Position numbers and translations under genes: made by a program
Origin: Dactylellina haptotyla
Lineage: Eukaryota; Ascomycota; Orbiliomycetes; Orbiliales; Orbiliaceae
Length of the DNA: 64,000 nucleotides
NCBI GenBank assembly: GCA_031310005.1
Contig: CM062380.1
Location: 1,922,001 to 1,986,000, forward strand
Direction: 5' to 3'
Shown: positions 1 through 11,820 of the stretch, one piece after another
How the letters are laid out: each line of letters starts with the position of its first letter
Position numbering within the stretch: position 1 is the stretch's first letter
The notes under the pieces: model-generated
Seen by the model: only the letters and a program-made list of their open reading frames with translations
What the model was told of the DNA's origin: nothing
Databases searched by the model: none

Positions 1-2492
1 CTTGAGGCCGGACTCTGAGACACGGATGGCAGCAGGATGGCAGCAATTCCAGCAGCCCTGCGCAATACGACACCGCTCTCTCTCTCTCTCTCTCTTCTCC
101 CACTCCCTCTTAAGCTTTCTCTCTTGCTCTCTCTCCCTCTCTCTCGCTCGTCTTCTGGAGCAATCCTGTTTGCGCGGCTGATTGGGAAGGACGATGCTGG
201 GGGAGGAGGGGGCCGTCTCACCTCTCTCGCTGGAGCTACTGATAGGCTTGCGTTCGATATCGGGAAAAGGACGGGGTAGCAAGTGGTGCAATGCAATGGA
301 CGTGGGTGGGCGGGCTGGTTAGTAAGGAAGGGAAGGAGGGAGCAGGAAGGCTGACGATTGAAGGTTCGCAGAAGAGGGTAAGAAGGGTGTGGCCGCGTTA
401 TAAAATAAAATAACAAGCCCCGGGGTAGGCGACGGGGCCGGATTGGAATTTACAATTCTGAAAGCTACGCAGGCAGAAAGAAAGAAGAGTCGTCGTCGCA
501 GGTGATCGATTGATTGTTTCGTCGTGACAGATATTGAAACGGCGGTCCAGCAGAAAATGGCCGTTCCGGTTAGCCCTGCGAGAGCGCGCCCCGTCCTTTT
601 ATATCTGCGATCTGGATTCACACGGTCACACTATCACGATCCGGTATATAGCTGGCTATCCTCCTGTTTCTTTCTCACACCCTCATCAATTTAGCGTCCC
701 CTCACTCTATCGATCATGAGCGGTGAGTGAGTGAGCGAGTGCGGTGTCGAGCGTCTTCTGTGAAAATCAGGGCGGCAGGGGCCAGCAGAGTGGAGCCCCT
801 CAACCGCAGCTAGCCAACCTGCTCCGGCAAGGTTCAACATGCACCTCCGTTGCAGACAGGCCGCTGGTCTTCACCTTGAGCACCTCTCTCGAACCTTCCC
901 TTCCTTTCCTCTGCTCTGTCTCGACGCGAATGAGAAAATTTTTTCACTCTATACGATGTGATAATGCTAACACTATCGCGATGGACCGATACCAACAAGA
1001 AAATCTACCAGTAATATACCAGCAGCGGAGGAAAGAAAAATAAAAAATCGCCCCTATCACGGGTCACAGTTCACTCTGCATCATGCAAGTGCAAGCCAAC
1101 CTCATCAACGTGAAGAGCGAGCGAGAGATATCGCATCTACCCTCCGATATCTGCTCCGTGCATCTCTCTCTCCTCCCACCTCTCCCCTCTTCGTGCTGTC
1201 CTCCCGAATCCCCAAACTGATTGGACAATTTCCCCCAACTGCAACAATTGGTGCAAATCTCTGTTATTACCTTATTACGATATTGGCAATGGCATTGTCT
1301 GGTTTATCTGTCAAGGCTTTCCGTTGAAACGCCATACCTCTGATATCATGCATCATATGACAGCTCAGCTTTCCGGCTCTTTGCCCCATTCAACCACTAG
1401 CCCCGATTTTTTTCTTTAATAATTCTCTCGCCCTTTCGTCCAAACATGGGATGGACGCACGACAAAAAAAACTTGGTGGATCAGAAGATGGGATGGGACT
1501 TTCAGGTCCCAGTTCCTTAACTCGCCCACCTAAAGTTCCCGCTGCCGAGCGAAACAACCAAACTAAAGGGGGGGCCAGAATCACCACCCAGAGATGAACA
1601 AAAAAAAAATCGGGTGGCGGGTCAAACAGGTACATTCGCTTGCACCACTGTGTGATGAAATAAAATAAAATAACCAGATGGTTGAAAAATTGTTTCACAT
1701 AGCCCAGAACCGCCCACAAGAAGGCTGCTCGCAAGTTTTCCGAGAAATGGGGACCAGAATTCACTCGTTCAATCAGGCTGAAACTAAATCCTCTACTACG
1801 CCCTCGACGACTACGAGTCTCCCCCGATGACAAATATGCAATCTAACAAAGAACAATAAAACATATAATAAAAGGAACTACGGTACCAATTCTAAATAAA
1901 GAAACGTGGGGACGGCATCGCTGTTGCTTTCAACGGCGCGCGCTTCCATCCAAACTCTTGGCCTTTATAATTTAAATCACCATTACAACCGTACTTATAG
2001 CCAGCGAAGGAACTTTATTAAAAATAATCGTATACGTAAGACCGGGTAGTATGTATAGGAATGAGTTTTCAGAAAGGAGGGAAAAGAAACAACAGAAAAG
2101 AAACTAAGAAAAAAACCCATCGCATTGCAATCAAATCAATCAATAATCAGGTTTACCCCAGGAAAGCGGTCTTGCGCCAGTACCATGACAAGGTCTCTAT
2201 GTAACAGGCTCCCTCGTTCACCCCTCAAGCTCGTCCAAGTGGTTTCTTCTTCACCCAATTGTCCATGTAGTCGCCATAATAAAAAAAAGACAGGCCCACC
2301 GTTTTTATCATCTCTCGCACGTTTGATAAGCTGCAAACCCAAGAAAGCAAAAGAATCCCAATGCCTTATCATCACTGTCGTCGTAATCAAGAAGCATGTA
2401 CCCCAGCCGTTACAAAACAGGATAGAAAGTCTGAAAGAAAGTTACTAGTAACCCCGCTTGATAAAACATACAAGAGATTAGCCTGACTATCC
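1..2492. other. Intergenic, no supported gene
   Basis: This stretch lies downstream of the trehalase stop codon. It holds a CT microsatellite, several short A or T runs and two copies of an A/T-rich string near 400 and 1660. A 147-codon open frame on the minus strand (1390-1833) is low-complexity and is not called as a gene. No RNA gene was seen. Confidence 0.6.
76..95. repeat. (CT)n microsatellite
   Basis: About ten uninterrupted CT units, followed by further CT-rich sequence to about 155. It resembles the pyrimidine-rich leaders and promoters seen elsewhere in the window. Confidence 0.9.
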
Positions 2493-5033
2493 TTAAAAGA
2501 CCATCTCGTCTCTATCATAGACGTTACTAAACGTCTCCGGCGGTGTCAATGCTCCCAGCGCACGGCGCATGTGACTGTTGATAATCTGCAACCCAACCTG
2601 ATAACTCGCATTCACCCATCCGAACCCTTCTCTCGCAACCCCTTTGAAATCCAGCCCCTGGTTACCATACTCCGCATCCACGCGATGAGGATCAATCGGA
2701 CGCGTGACATCGTACTTCTCTACCACGACACCATTGTAGTCGAAGAACGCCTTTGTCATCATGAACAGCCATCGGTACGCGAGCCGCTCCGCTTCCTGGT
2801 CGAAGCCGTAGCGCTGAAGGCCGCCCCACGCGAGAATCTGCTGCGGCGCCCAGCCGTAAGGGTAATCCCATTGTCGGTTCGGTCGATCTATTCCCACGAC
2901 GCCGCGGGACTCCTCCGTCCCCGCGACGAGACCACCCAGCATCTCGAATTTCGGTAGCGCTCGTTCCACCATCGATCTGGCCTGGCCGGGGGAGGCCGCG
3001 CCCGCCCACATGGCCCAGAACGTGGTTGCTGTTTCGTAGAAATGTTGCTTCTGCGCAACAGTATCGTAGTCGAAAAAGAACCCCTTCTCAGGGTTCCACA
3101 TGTACTTGTCCATAGCCATCTTGCGTTTACGGAGTCGTCGGTCCCAGAGCGCAGAGGACTCGACATGGCCGGGCTTCTGATCACCCACCAACCATTCGTC
3201 GGGGACCGGTAGCTTGTCGCCGAACACCGTGCGGATGGTCTTCGAAATGTCCGCCTCATACTTGTAGATGAGCGAGTTGAGGTCAATAGTCGCTAGGTTA
3301 CCGCAGATTCTCTCCAAACGGTAAGATGTATCGTGACCGGACTCACGGACCGCTCGATCGTGCAGAAAGTACTCGTCCAGTTCCGGCTCCAGGACCGTCC
3401 CATTGTTATAGGCTTCCTGGAACTCATCAAAGGTCATGTCGTGCTTGTCGGCAAACGGTTGCAGCAGGTGCTCAAAGTGAGAAGCTTCGGTCTCGGGCGG
3501 GATACCCTTACCATCAGGGCGATAGCGCGAGAGACCGGTGACCTTGTCAACCCGCGGTTCGGCCATCCAGACCGTGTGGTACTCTTTCATGGCGGCCAAG
3601 AGGGCCTCCCGCAGGAATTCCTTAGACCCTGGTTCGTGACGGATACGTTCGTAGACACGGAGGGCCATGTCGGTCAAGAATGGCGGTTGCGAGCGTGAGA
3701 GATAGTAGGACCGATTAGCGTTCAGAATCTTACCGTAGTGCTGGATGCAGAAACAAAAGTGCTCCACCATGGATTTGGCAAGCTCGATTTTGTTATCGAT
3801 CAAAAGACCGAGCGATTCCATGTACGAGTCCCATCCATAGAGTTCGTTGAAACGACCGCCAGGCACGACGAATGGCTTGCCGATGAGAGTCTCAGCTCCG
3901 GTACTAGGATCGATTTCTTTATCCATGGCGAGGGCGAGCAATCCCGGTTTGTCGTTCAACGATTTAACATAGTCGGCTGTGATATCCTTGGGAAGCTGAA
4001 TAACCTCCAATCGGAGCTCTGGACGGTCCCTTGCCACCTTTTGGTAGTATTCCAGCTGCTCTGGGGCCCCGATAGGGACGTAGATACGAGGTCGAGGATC
4101 GCCCGTTCGGTCTTTGGGGTCGAATCCGACAACTTCGATAACACTGGCGTCAATACGGCGGGTTAAACCATCCCAGAAGCTGGTTCTGATAAGTCGGGAC
4201 AGGCGGTCAACAGGGTTCTCGTTCAGGCGTGCCTCATCCAAGACGATGTATCTTCGTCCGAACTGCTTGGCGTAGGTGAGCTCCTGTAGCAAATTGGATA
4301 GCATGTATGTGCCTCGAATGTCAGCTCGGTTGTATCCGCCGGAGTTCGCGGTTCCTAGAGATAAGGTCTTTGGGCCGCCATCGTCGATTGTGATCTGATA
4401 ATTTCCATCGGTATCCTCAGATTCAAGAAGCGATTGTAGCGTTTGGACAACGTTGATGAAGAACTTTCGAGGCACAGATGCGGGTTCATCTAAAATTTTG
4501 TTTAGTGCCGTGATCAGAGTCGTCATATCTATTGTCCAGTATGCCAAAACTTACCATAGGAGGCGCGCCGGCGTCCGCCACTCTTCGGCTGGCCATCAAT
4601 TCCCGTTCCAGCTCCTATCGGTATGGCAGCCTGTAAATAATGTAGTTCACCCCGTTAGCAAATCTGAAATGGTTATAGTGCGCACAACACTAAGCCAAGG
4701 ACAAGGAAAGATGAAACCGTCTAGACCTACCGAAGTTGAGTATGTTCTGACTTTGCTACGGATGGCACCTTTCGCCGTCGATCCGATGTCATGTTCGTCG
4801 CCGTAGTAAATGTGAGCGGGTGCAAATTCATGCAAAGAGTCGTGTGATGTGTTATATCGCAGGACACCGACGGTTCTGAGCTTGTCGTCCGTATCGACGG
4901 AGGAGTTGACGGGAATGCCATCAGCTTGGAGGGAAGCTTTGGCAACGGCGGGGACTATCTGCTCCAGCCGCTGGGGGTGGACAATGGTCGATGGAGAGGT
5001 CCCTGGCTCCGGGGCATGAGGTCCGCTCTCCAT
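2493..5033 (-). CDS. NTH1: Neutral (cytosolic) trehalase
   Basis: Hydrolyses trehalose to two glucose in the cytosol (glycoside hydrolase family 37), releasing the stress and spore reserve. The model has three exons: 5033-4731, 4630-4555 and 4528-2493. It closes in frame to 804 residues, slightly longer than the roughly 740-750 usual in ascomycetes because of an extended N-terminus. Visible features are the two family signatures, [14 protein letters not shown] near residues 349-362 and [10 protein letters not shown] near 679-688. A kinase A site, RRRASYD with Ser125, is split by the second intron. An EF-hand-like loop, [12 protein letters not shown] (about 165-176), is the regulatory calcium-binding segment of this subfamily. 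These two elements separate it from secreted acid trehalase, and no signal peptide is seen. The family is activated by kinase A, 14-3-3 proteins and calcium. An apparent in-frame start at 4547 lies inside the second intron. Confidence 0.95.
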
Positions 5034-8000
5034 CTTGGAAGTCTGTGATAATATTTTGGTGAGGCGGGTTGTTTATCTTTGGTAGCTTTCCAACGGTGCA
5101 GGGTAGTTGATAAGCTAGCTAAAACCCGATGACAACGTCGAGATCACGGCCGTCGGCGGATTGAGCGAGCAATTGTCCAGAGAGCAGCTGGCCGGACGGC
5201 AGAGGATGGGAATTCTGGTGCCTTGAGGACCTCTTTTCTCGGTGTGTGCACTGGGGTGCTTCACGAACAATGAGTGTCTTTGGGGCGGTTGGGTTCGGAG
5301 AGCTCAACTCGTCTGTTGGCGGTGGGTCCGAGGGTGTATCTATCTACAAACAGGAGCGTCGATGGGGATTGACCAGCGGGAAGAAGAAGAATATAATAGT
5401 AACGATAATAATAGCGGGCGGCGGGATAAAAATATAAAAAATCGTAAGGGATTGCCGTTGAAGCAGATCGAAGCCAATTTCTGGCGGGCGAGCAATTAAA
5501 ATGGTCTCACGTAAAACTCTTTATAGCACCACGGCGACCTCCACGCTCGGTACCGGACTGGACTGGATCGCACTGGACTGGGCAGCCCTGGCTCTAAAGA
5601 ATCTGGAGGATCTCAGGGAAGAAGAAAACGGTATGCAGCAGGCTCGAAAATGGGGGGCGTTGGAAGAATTGAGAATTCGGAATTTTGCCAGGGAGGATTC
5701 TGAGGGTCGAAGCCAGAGAATAGGAAAATACTTGGTTATAAGGAAAAGCTGCCTCCTCTCCTCAGCGGACTATGCTCCATCAGGAGTAGCAGCTATATCG
5801 AAGCTCTGACGGATATGACTTCACAGGGCTACAGGGCTACCATGCTCGTCTCCATGCAACCTAAATCTGAATCCAACTCTGTTTCTCTCTCGTCCGCCGT
5901 GCTTCCCCGGGCCCAGCTGCTGTACTGTGCTCAACTTATAATTCTTCTGACGGGCTAAAGGACTGTGAAGCGAGCTAGAGATGCGTCCAGCCAGTTGCCA
6001 TTATGAAAGAGTTTTGCAGTTGGGAGCCATTCGTCGTCGTCGTCCTGACGGATGCCCGGGCGTGCTCCCCCCACGCCGTAAACTGCTAAGCTTCGGCCGC
6101 CGCAGTAACGCTGGTTGACTGATTGATTCTGGAGCTCATCGCCGCCGCCGCCTCTCTTTTTCTCTCTATTTCCAATCTGTCAAAAGGAGAATTGATCTCA
6201 AGGCAGGGCAGGCCGGCTGCAGCTGTGCAGAATGCAAGTCGATCCGGGGTCCTCTGTTGCTTCCAGAAGGAGAGAGCCTCTCCGTCGGACGTGCTCCGAA
6301 GCTGCGAAACGGTCTATGCCCACCAACAACCCCCCAGCGCAACTGACGTCGAACAGCCGTATCAAACAGAAACACTGCCAAAAAACGAGAACATGAGAAC
6401 ACCGCTAGAAGAAAATCTTCAAAACACCGAACCAGATATCAACCTTCCCTCGTGGAATTCCTCCACCTCAGCTCCCAAATGTCGATGTAGCGGATTTTGA
6501 CGTTTCCCCAAGCATTCTATCGAAATTCCCATCTGGATGCTGGCGACCTTCATTTATGTAATAAATACCCAACCCCAGGCCCTAGCTGGCTCACCGCACC
6601 AAACGATTTGCGATATCAAGCCGAAGCCGTGGTGGACGGGCTTCATCTCCGAGCACTGCGGGCACTCTGCGAGCCGGAAATTTGGTGGTGATATCCCCTT
6701 CACACATTGCAAAGCTTAGCCAGCTTCGTCCGATGTGGATATTTTGGGGTAAAACCCCCAAATTTCGCGTGTCTGCGTTTGCATTTCCCGCGAGCCTAAA
6801 CCTTTTGTGAAAATTGAAAGCAAGACAGAGTGTGTGATCAGATGACCCTGGCCGTGCAGCGACCGCAATCTTGGGTCAGGGACAGGAATGCGGTGGAGAC
6901 CCCATCGCCCTTCTGGTGATATTGTTTCGAGGGCTCGCTCTCGCTACTCTCGCACAGACCCAGCTGACCTGGGTGAGAACCAAGCAACCATGCTTATATG
7001 CAATGCTCGTGTATGCGTGTTATGCATCGATGAAGCATCTCATCGCATTCCATCAACGTCAGCGAATCCCAATCGATCGGGGAACAAAGACAAGAGAAAC
7101 CCAGAGAAAATCTGATCTGATCGGGATAGAAACATCCCAGAATCCAAACCTTCCGTTTTCTCCATTCTCTATTACTCTCCTGGGAATTCCTCCCCATTGG
7201 TTCCCCCACACCAAGCCCCAGTTCGAGAAGCATTGACATTGAAAATGCTTAGCTCTCTTTCTTTCTTTCTTTCTTTTTTCTTTCTATTCTTAAGAGCTCG
7301 CCGGCGAGAAAAACGCCGAAGTCCTCAACGTTTTTTTTTTTTTTTTGCTCGTTGTTACGTTGCAAAGGCAGGTAAGTGAGGCGGTCATCAGCGCAGCACC
7401 CCAGCAGTTTAATCGCTCACGCGACATGGTGTATCTACGTAGATGTGATCTGACGAGAACGCCGAACCAAGCACTGAACAGACCGCTTGCATGAAACCCA
7501 TGTGCGGGAGCCGCAGGACGACGGCGATGCTTATTGCTTATATTCCCCAAAAATATATATATCCCTAGAGACTTGACGCCGTGGCACGAAGCTTGGGTGG
7601 AAAAGGTTTATATAGGAATTACGATAGATCACAAGAACGAATTTGTGCAGGGAAAAAAATTTTCTATTCGATTTTTATCCAGCTAACAAAAAATCTAAAC
7701 TATATACGACACATCACTCCACTCCACTCCACTTGAAAACTTCTCCAGAGCCTCATCTCCAATAACCCCAAACTCCATCTTCATTTCAGCTTTCACAGAA
7801 ATGTAGATATTATTTGGGAACCTGTCAGACCACCATCGCCACCAACCCGAAGTGCAATCGTTGCGCTCCGAAGAGACACAAGTCACGCAAGTGGGTCGAG
7901 ATCATCACCACCTCATCGAATTGCTTCAATGGGTAACATAAAATCGGCTTCACTCTGTGGCGGCGAGGTAATACGGGCATTAGACCAGCCCAGTCATCAG

Positions 8001-8709
8001 CCAGGATTGGAAATGTAGCTCTTTTAAAGAATTCAAAAGAGGATATACACTATAGAAATGATCCTATCTGTGAGGTTGTTAGCGGTCTGTCGTTTCGTCC
8101 AAGGTGCGCTGTGTGCACCTGTTAGGGGGGGTTTGACATACGAAGTGTGGTCTAAAGAAAAAAAAAGAGAAAAGGTGAAAAAAGGTGAGGGTGGGTGGGA
8201 TATTTATACCCACGCGATTGGCATGGGCGAGGGAAAAAATTTTCTTTTCCTTTGCGCAGGTGTGTGCGACAACGCAAATGTGGTAGGAGTTCCAGACGGT
8301 AACAACAACCCATGAACCTTGTGGGTTCACACTAGAAAATTTTTTATCACCACTTTAACCATATGCATGCGAGAGTCAATCGCAGTCTCGACGTTGAACT
8401 CGGAGGAGTTTCAAACCTTTATGAAAGTAGAAATGCCTCCGACCTGCCTTCCTATCGTATTGCTAGCGTTTTGTCTCGGGTTTACTGTTCTGAAGATGAT
8501 GCTTGATTGACTAGGTCGCTAGGTTGAGATTGCATCAATTTAATATTAATATTCAATATAGATATTTAGATGAGATATCGCCTTTTCTTCGTTGATTAGG
8601 CAATTTGGCAAAATTGTTTCACACGCAAGGCCTTCGCTTTCAGTATAGACGCACACGCCCTCGGTAGCTGCGAGTAGGATTGAAAGAATTACACGGACAT
8701 AGAGGCAAC
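5034..8709. other. Intergenic, trehalase upstream region
   Basis: About 3.7 kb without a supported gene. The first few hundred bases must hold the trehalase promoter. The open frames here are short, overlap on both strands and show no conserved motif. A CTTT repeat and T runs occur near 7.26-7.35 kb, and the sequence becomes AT-richer from about 7.5 kb. Confidence 0.55.
7257..7283. repeat. (CTTT)n microsatellite
   Basis: Several CTTT units run into a T tract, with a second T tract of about 18 bases near 7331-7347. Confidence 0.8.
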
Positions 8710-9346
8710 TTACCAACCTATGATGCCATTTACTCTCAGCTTCTCGAATAGTTGCTCACCCACTCGCGAAGTCATGTTTCCTTCAGCTAGATTGTTTAGC
8801 TGTGAACTCCGCGTAGGGCTCCAGTATCGGCGGTAGAGATGGCCTATTCTCGAAAGTATTATCGTAAAGATCATATCGGGAAGCAATGCTATCTTGATGA
8901 TAAAGTGCTTGATGTATCCGTCGTTTATGAGCACGCAGTAGTGACTTTCACCATCCGGCTGAGGGTATATATCATCTGGCGTCTGGCGATCGACCGCGCC
9001 ATTCTCCCATGTGATTATAATCACGGCGACATTACTAATGTGCTAAGTTTAAGACGACAACCTTGTGGACTTGTTGTGACAGTGCGGTGCGAACTTATTA
9101 GAGCTGTACAGTTATGACGATTCCAAAAGGCATTTTTTTCGAAACGCCAAGGTAGAAATGGGGGGAAACGGGATGAACATTGACAGCCACGTAATTGTTC
9201 GAGCAGTCATGATATATCTCGCCCTTCAAAGCCTGGTAGTCAGCGAAGAGAATAATCTGGAAAGAGTCGTAGTGACAGTGGATATCCCGATCTAGCTCCG
9301 TCAGATCTTTCACATTTAGCTTGAATAATATGTATTGTCTTTCCAT
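8710..9346 (-). CDS. Candidate orphan protein, two exons
   Basis: Function not recognised. The proposed model is exon 1 at 9346-9110 (79 codons from an ATG), a 67-base GT-AG intron (9109-9043), and exon 2 at 9042-8710, ending in a stop. It closes to 189 residues. The translation is mixed in composition and not a simple repeat. It begins MERQYILFKLNVKDLTELD and contains hydrophobic segments in the second half, but no motif I know. The donor (GTACAG) is weak and no homologue comes to mind. It lies in the AT-rich stretch between trehalase and the tRNA. It could be a lineage-specific gene, part of a longer gene, or two chance open frames. Confidence 0.35.
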
Positions 9347-11737
9347 ATTATTCCAAGGAAATTTTATAATGTCTTCGCTTCATTACGAAAATAAAAATAA
9401 AAAATTGGAATGAGGAAGTTTTAAAGCTAGTATATGAAACACTGATGATTAGCTACATATTTGCCACAGTGTACGCCATATACGCAGCTACGCACGCCGT
9501 ATTAAAGTCTCACGAGCCGGTGGAAGAAATTTGTTGTATATATATAGTGTTTCAAAATTGTAGGAAATCGGAATCGCTGGATATGAGCCACCTGTGGAAA
9601 ATTGTATCGGGGGAATTAATGCTACTTCTGTGTACTACATGACATTTCTCTCACCGGACGGGCGCATGCGGCGCGCAGTGCTAAGGTTACAGTGTTTTAA
9701 AGTGTGTTAACCTGTCTCGTAAGACCAGACTGCCCCTTGGTCCAGCAAGGAAGGTTATCAACAATATACAAAACTTCTTTGCATAGGACCCAAACTTTGG
9801 AATCAGCACAGAATTTACAGAGTGTATATCCAACATAATCCTCGGGTAATTCTCACGATCTGCTCCCTCGCGTTAGAAAATTTTACAGCACAGCACATAA
9901 CCTAAACTCTTATCCCTATTATCTGGATGATTTAGCGCTCTCGTGGTAAAGACTATTGATCTGCTTGAAGATATTAATACGGTTTCATCTATAGATAAAC
10001 GCGCGCGATTAATTAGCTTTCGTACTGGTCTATGAATACCGTTTCGTAGATCTTTGAACCCTCTGTGAGCGTGAATATGCCAATGCCCCTGGATTCTTTA
10101 ATTTGCCCCAATCCATCGGCTTTGATGCTGCAAAGGAGATTCGATTTATATAAGAAAGCAAACTCTCGAATGTTTATAAATGTGTGGTATCCAACCCTCA
10201 TGGAATCTATGGTATCTATCAAAATCACATCCACTAAATCAAATCCAAAACGGAACCGAGAACAATCTCTCTCTATACCAAATATAACCAAAATCCATCA
10301 TTTTCTATATATAACTTGGCACTTTTCTCAACTACGGTAAATAACACCCTGGAAATCACAAAATATTATCTTAAATTATGAAGCTGTGTCTGAGGTCATG
10401 TCCAAGAGTATTGAAAGATTGGAGTGTTGAGAAACTGGAATAATTAGTCCAGATGGTCTCGCAGGCCAGATTTCCTCCCACTACTTGTGTCCGGAGCTAA
10501 CAATAGCGTTCATAGAGACTAAAATGTGTTTTACCACCTGGAGGACGTTTGAACTCTGCTCACACAACTGGACATTAAATGTGAATGAATGCAACGCTGT
10601 CCGCAACGGCGGTCTTAAGCCAAGGGCTTGTGGGAAAAACCCTAGAATTAATGAACTCGCGAGGAATGCCACCTGTGGGAATATAGCCTGCGATAAATCG
10701 AATAGGCCCGGTAGGTTCAGTACGCACAGTACCGCGCAACCGCCGCTAGTCCAGCAGAACTTCGAAAATTGCTCCAAGCTAAGCCCGACGACAACAGAAA
10801 TAGAGCAATTCAGACCGGGGTTTGATATTATGATAAAGATTTAATAGAGGTTCGACTCAAATTTCGTCTCTACAGGTCTAACGGAACCTTAGATTGCAGT
10901 GATGGCATTTTTAGCTCTAATCAACCCCTAGTTTGAGGGATTGATATCAATAGTTATCTACCAGCCTCCAGACCCCTCCCATCTTTTCAGTTGAATGCTA
11001 GGTTCGTTCTTGTTGGATTTTATTTGTTTACTTCTTGACTTGTTCTTGCTTTGTTTATTTTCCTTCTAGTATACTAGTACCTGTGAGGCGTAAGGCGGGC
11101 TGGTCTCTTGCCTCGTTTTCTCTTGCCTACCAGGCTCGAGTTAACTTTCTAGCTTCCTAGCCTATCGCTAATGATCGCCCGGCCGGCCATTGCTATTTAC
11201 TACTGCTATATATTCGTTCTGCATGGTGCCTTTAATTTTCTGCTGGCTCTCTTCTTACCTTTCAAAACCTCACGGAAAAACCTCACCCAAAAAACACCCG
11301 GTAAATGATTTTTGCAGATTTGTTTATTTGATTAATTCATTCTAGTCAGTTTGTATTGTCTTCGTTTCTGTTTTGTGTTTATACGTGTGCATGCAACCTA
11401 CGCTGTGTTGGATGCGATGCATCTTGTCTGTTTTTTAATATCTAATCCTAAAACCTTTTGTTGTCGTTGCTCCTGGTATACCTCCCTCATATTAATACAA
11501 ATATAACCGCTAAACAGCTAAGAGCACATCCAGTTCCAATTTTCTAATCCATGGGTATCTTCAAATATTCTGCTTAAATTACTCTGAAGTCGGGAGCACC
11601 GAAACAGTACAAGCCGCGGAATGCTGAGAAGAGAGTCTGGTAGTTTAGAATTGTTCCACATAATCGGTTGTTGGCGATAGCTGTGAGGATTGATTGACAA
11701 CAGTCAATCGCGCGTCATGTCAACATCAACAACCAAA
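9347..11737. other. AT-rich intergenic with open frames on both strands
   Basis: No gene can be supported. Open frames stand out at 10013-10291 (minus, 92 codons), 10481-10777 (minus) and 10431-10844 (plus, with many cysteines, no upstream ATG). They could be exons of unknown genes or chance. The base composition is AT-richer than that around the conserved genes. Confidence 0.45.
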
Positions 11738-11809
11738 TCTCGAATGGTCCAGTGGTCAAGATTCCCGCCTGTCACGCGGGCGACCGGGGTTCGATTCCCC
11801 GTTCGAGAG
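11738..11809 (+). tRNA. tRNA-Asp (anticodon GTC)
   Basis: A complete 72-base cloverleaf can be drawn. The acceptor arm pairs TCTCGAA (11738-11744) with TTCGAGA (11802-11808). The anticodon stem CCCGC/GCGGG encloses CTGTCAC, with anticodon GTC at 11771-11773. The T stem CGGGG/CCCCG encloses TTCGATT. The internal RNA polymerase III promoter is present: an A box in the D arm and B box GGTTCGATTCC at 11788-11798. There is no intron. It delivers aspartate to GAC and GAU codons. Confidence 0.97.
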
Positions 11810-11816
11810 AATTAAC

Positions 11817-11820
11817 TTTT
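11817..11820 (+). terminator. RNA polymerase III T-run terminator of tRNA-Asp
   Basis: Four T residues lie eight bases after the tRNA, the usual short termination signal of polymerase III. The run is the minimum length. Confidence 0.7.

Noticed and set aside
1390-1833. 147-codon minus-strand open frame with hydrophobic stretches
   Set aside because: It runs through A/T-rich strings that give phenylalanine runs, has no motif, and lies in otherwise gene-free sequence.
2571-4166. Several open frames of 70-142 codons antisense to trehalase
   Set aside because: Shadows of a strongly conserved coding region on the other strand.
10841-10868. GGTTCGACTC string resembling a tRNA B box
   Set aside because: No acceptor stem, anticodon arm or A box can be drawn around it.
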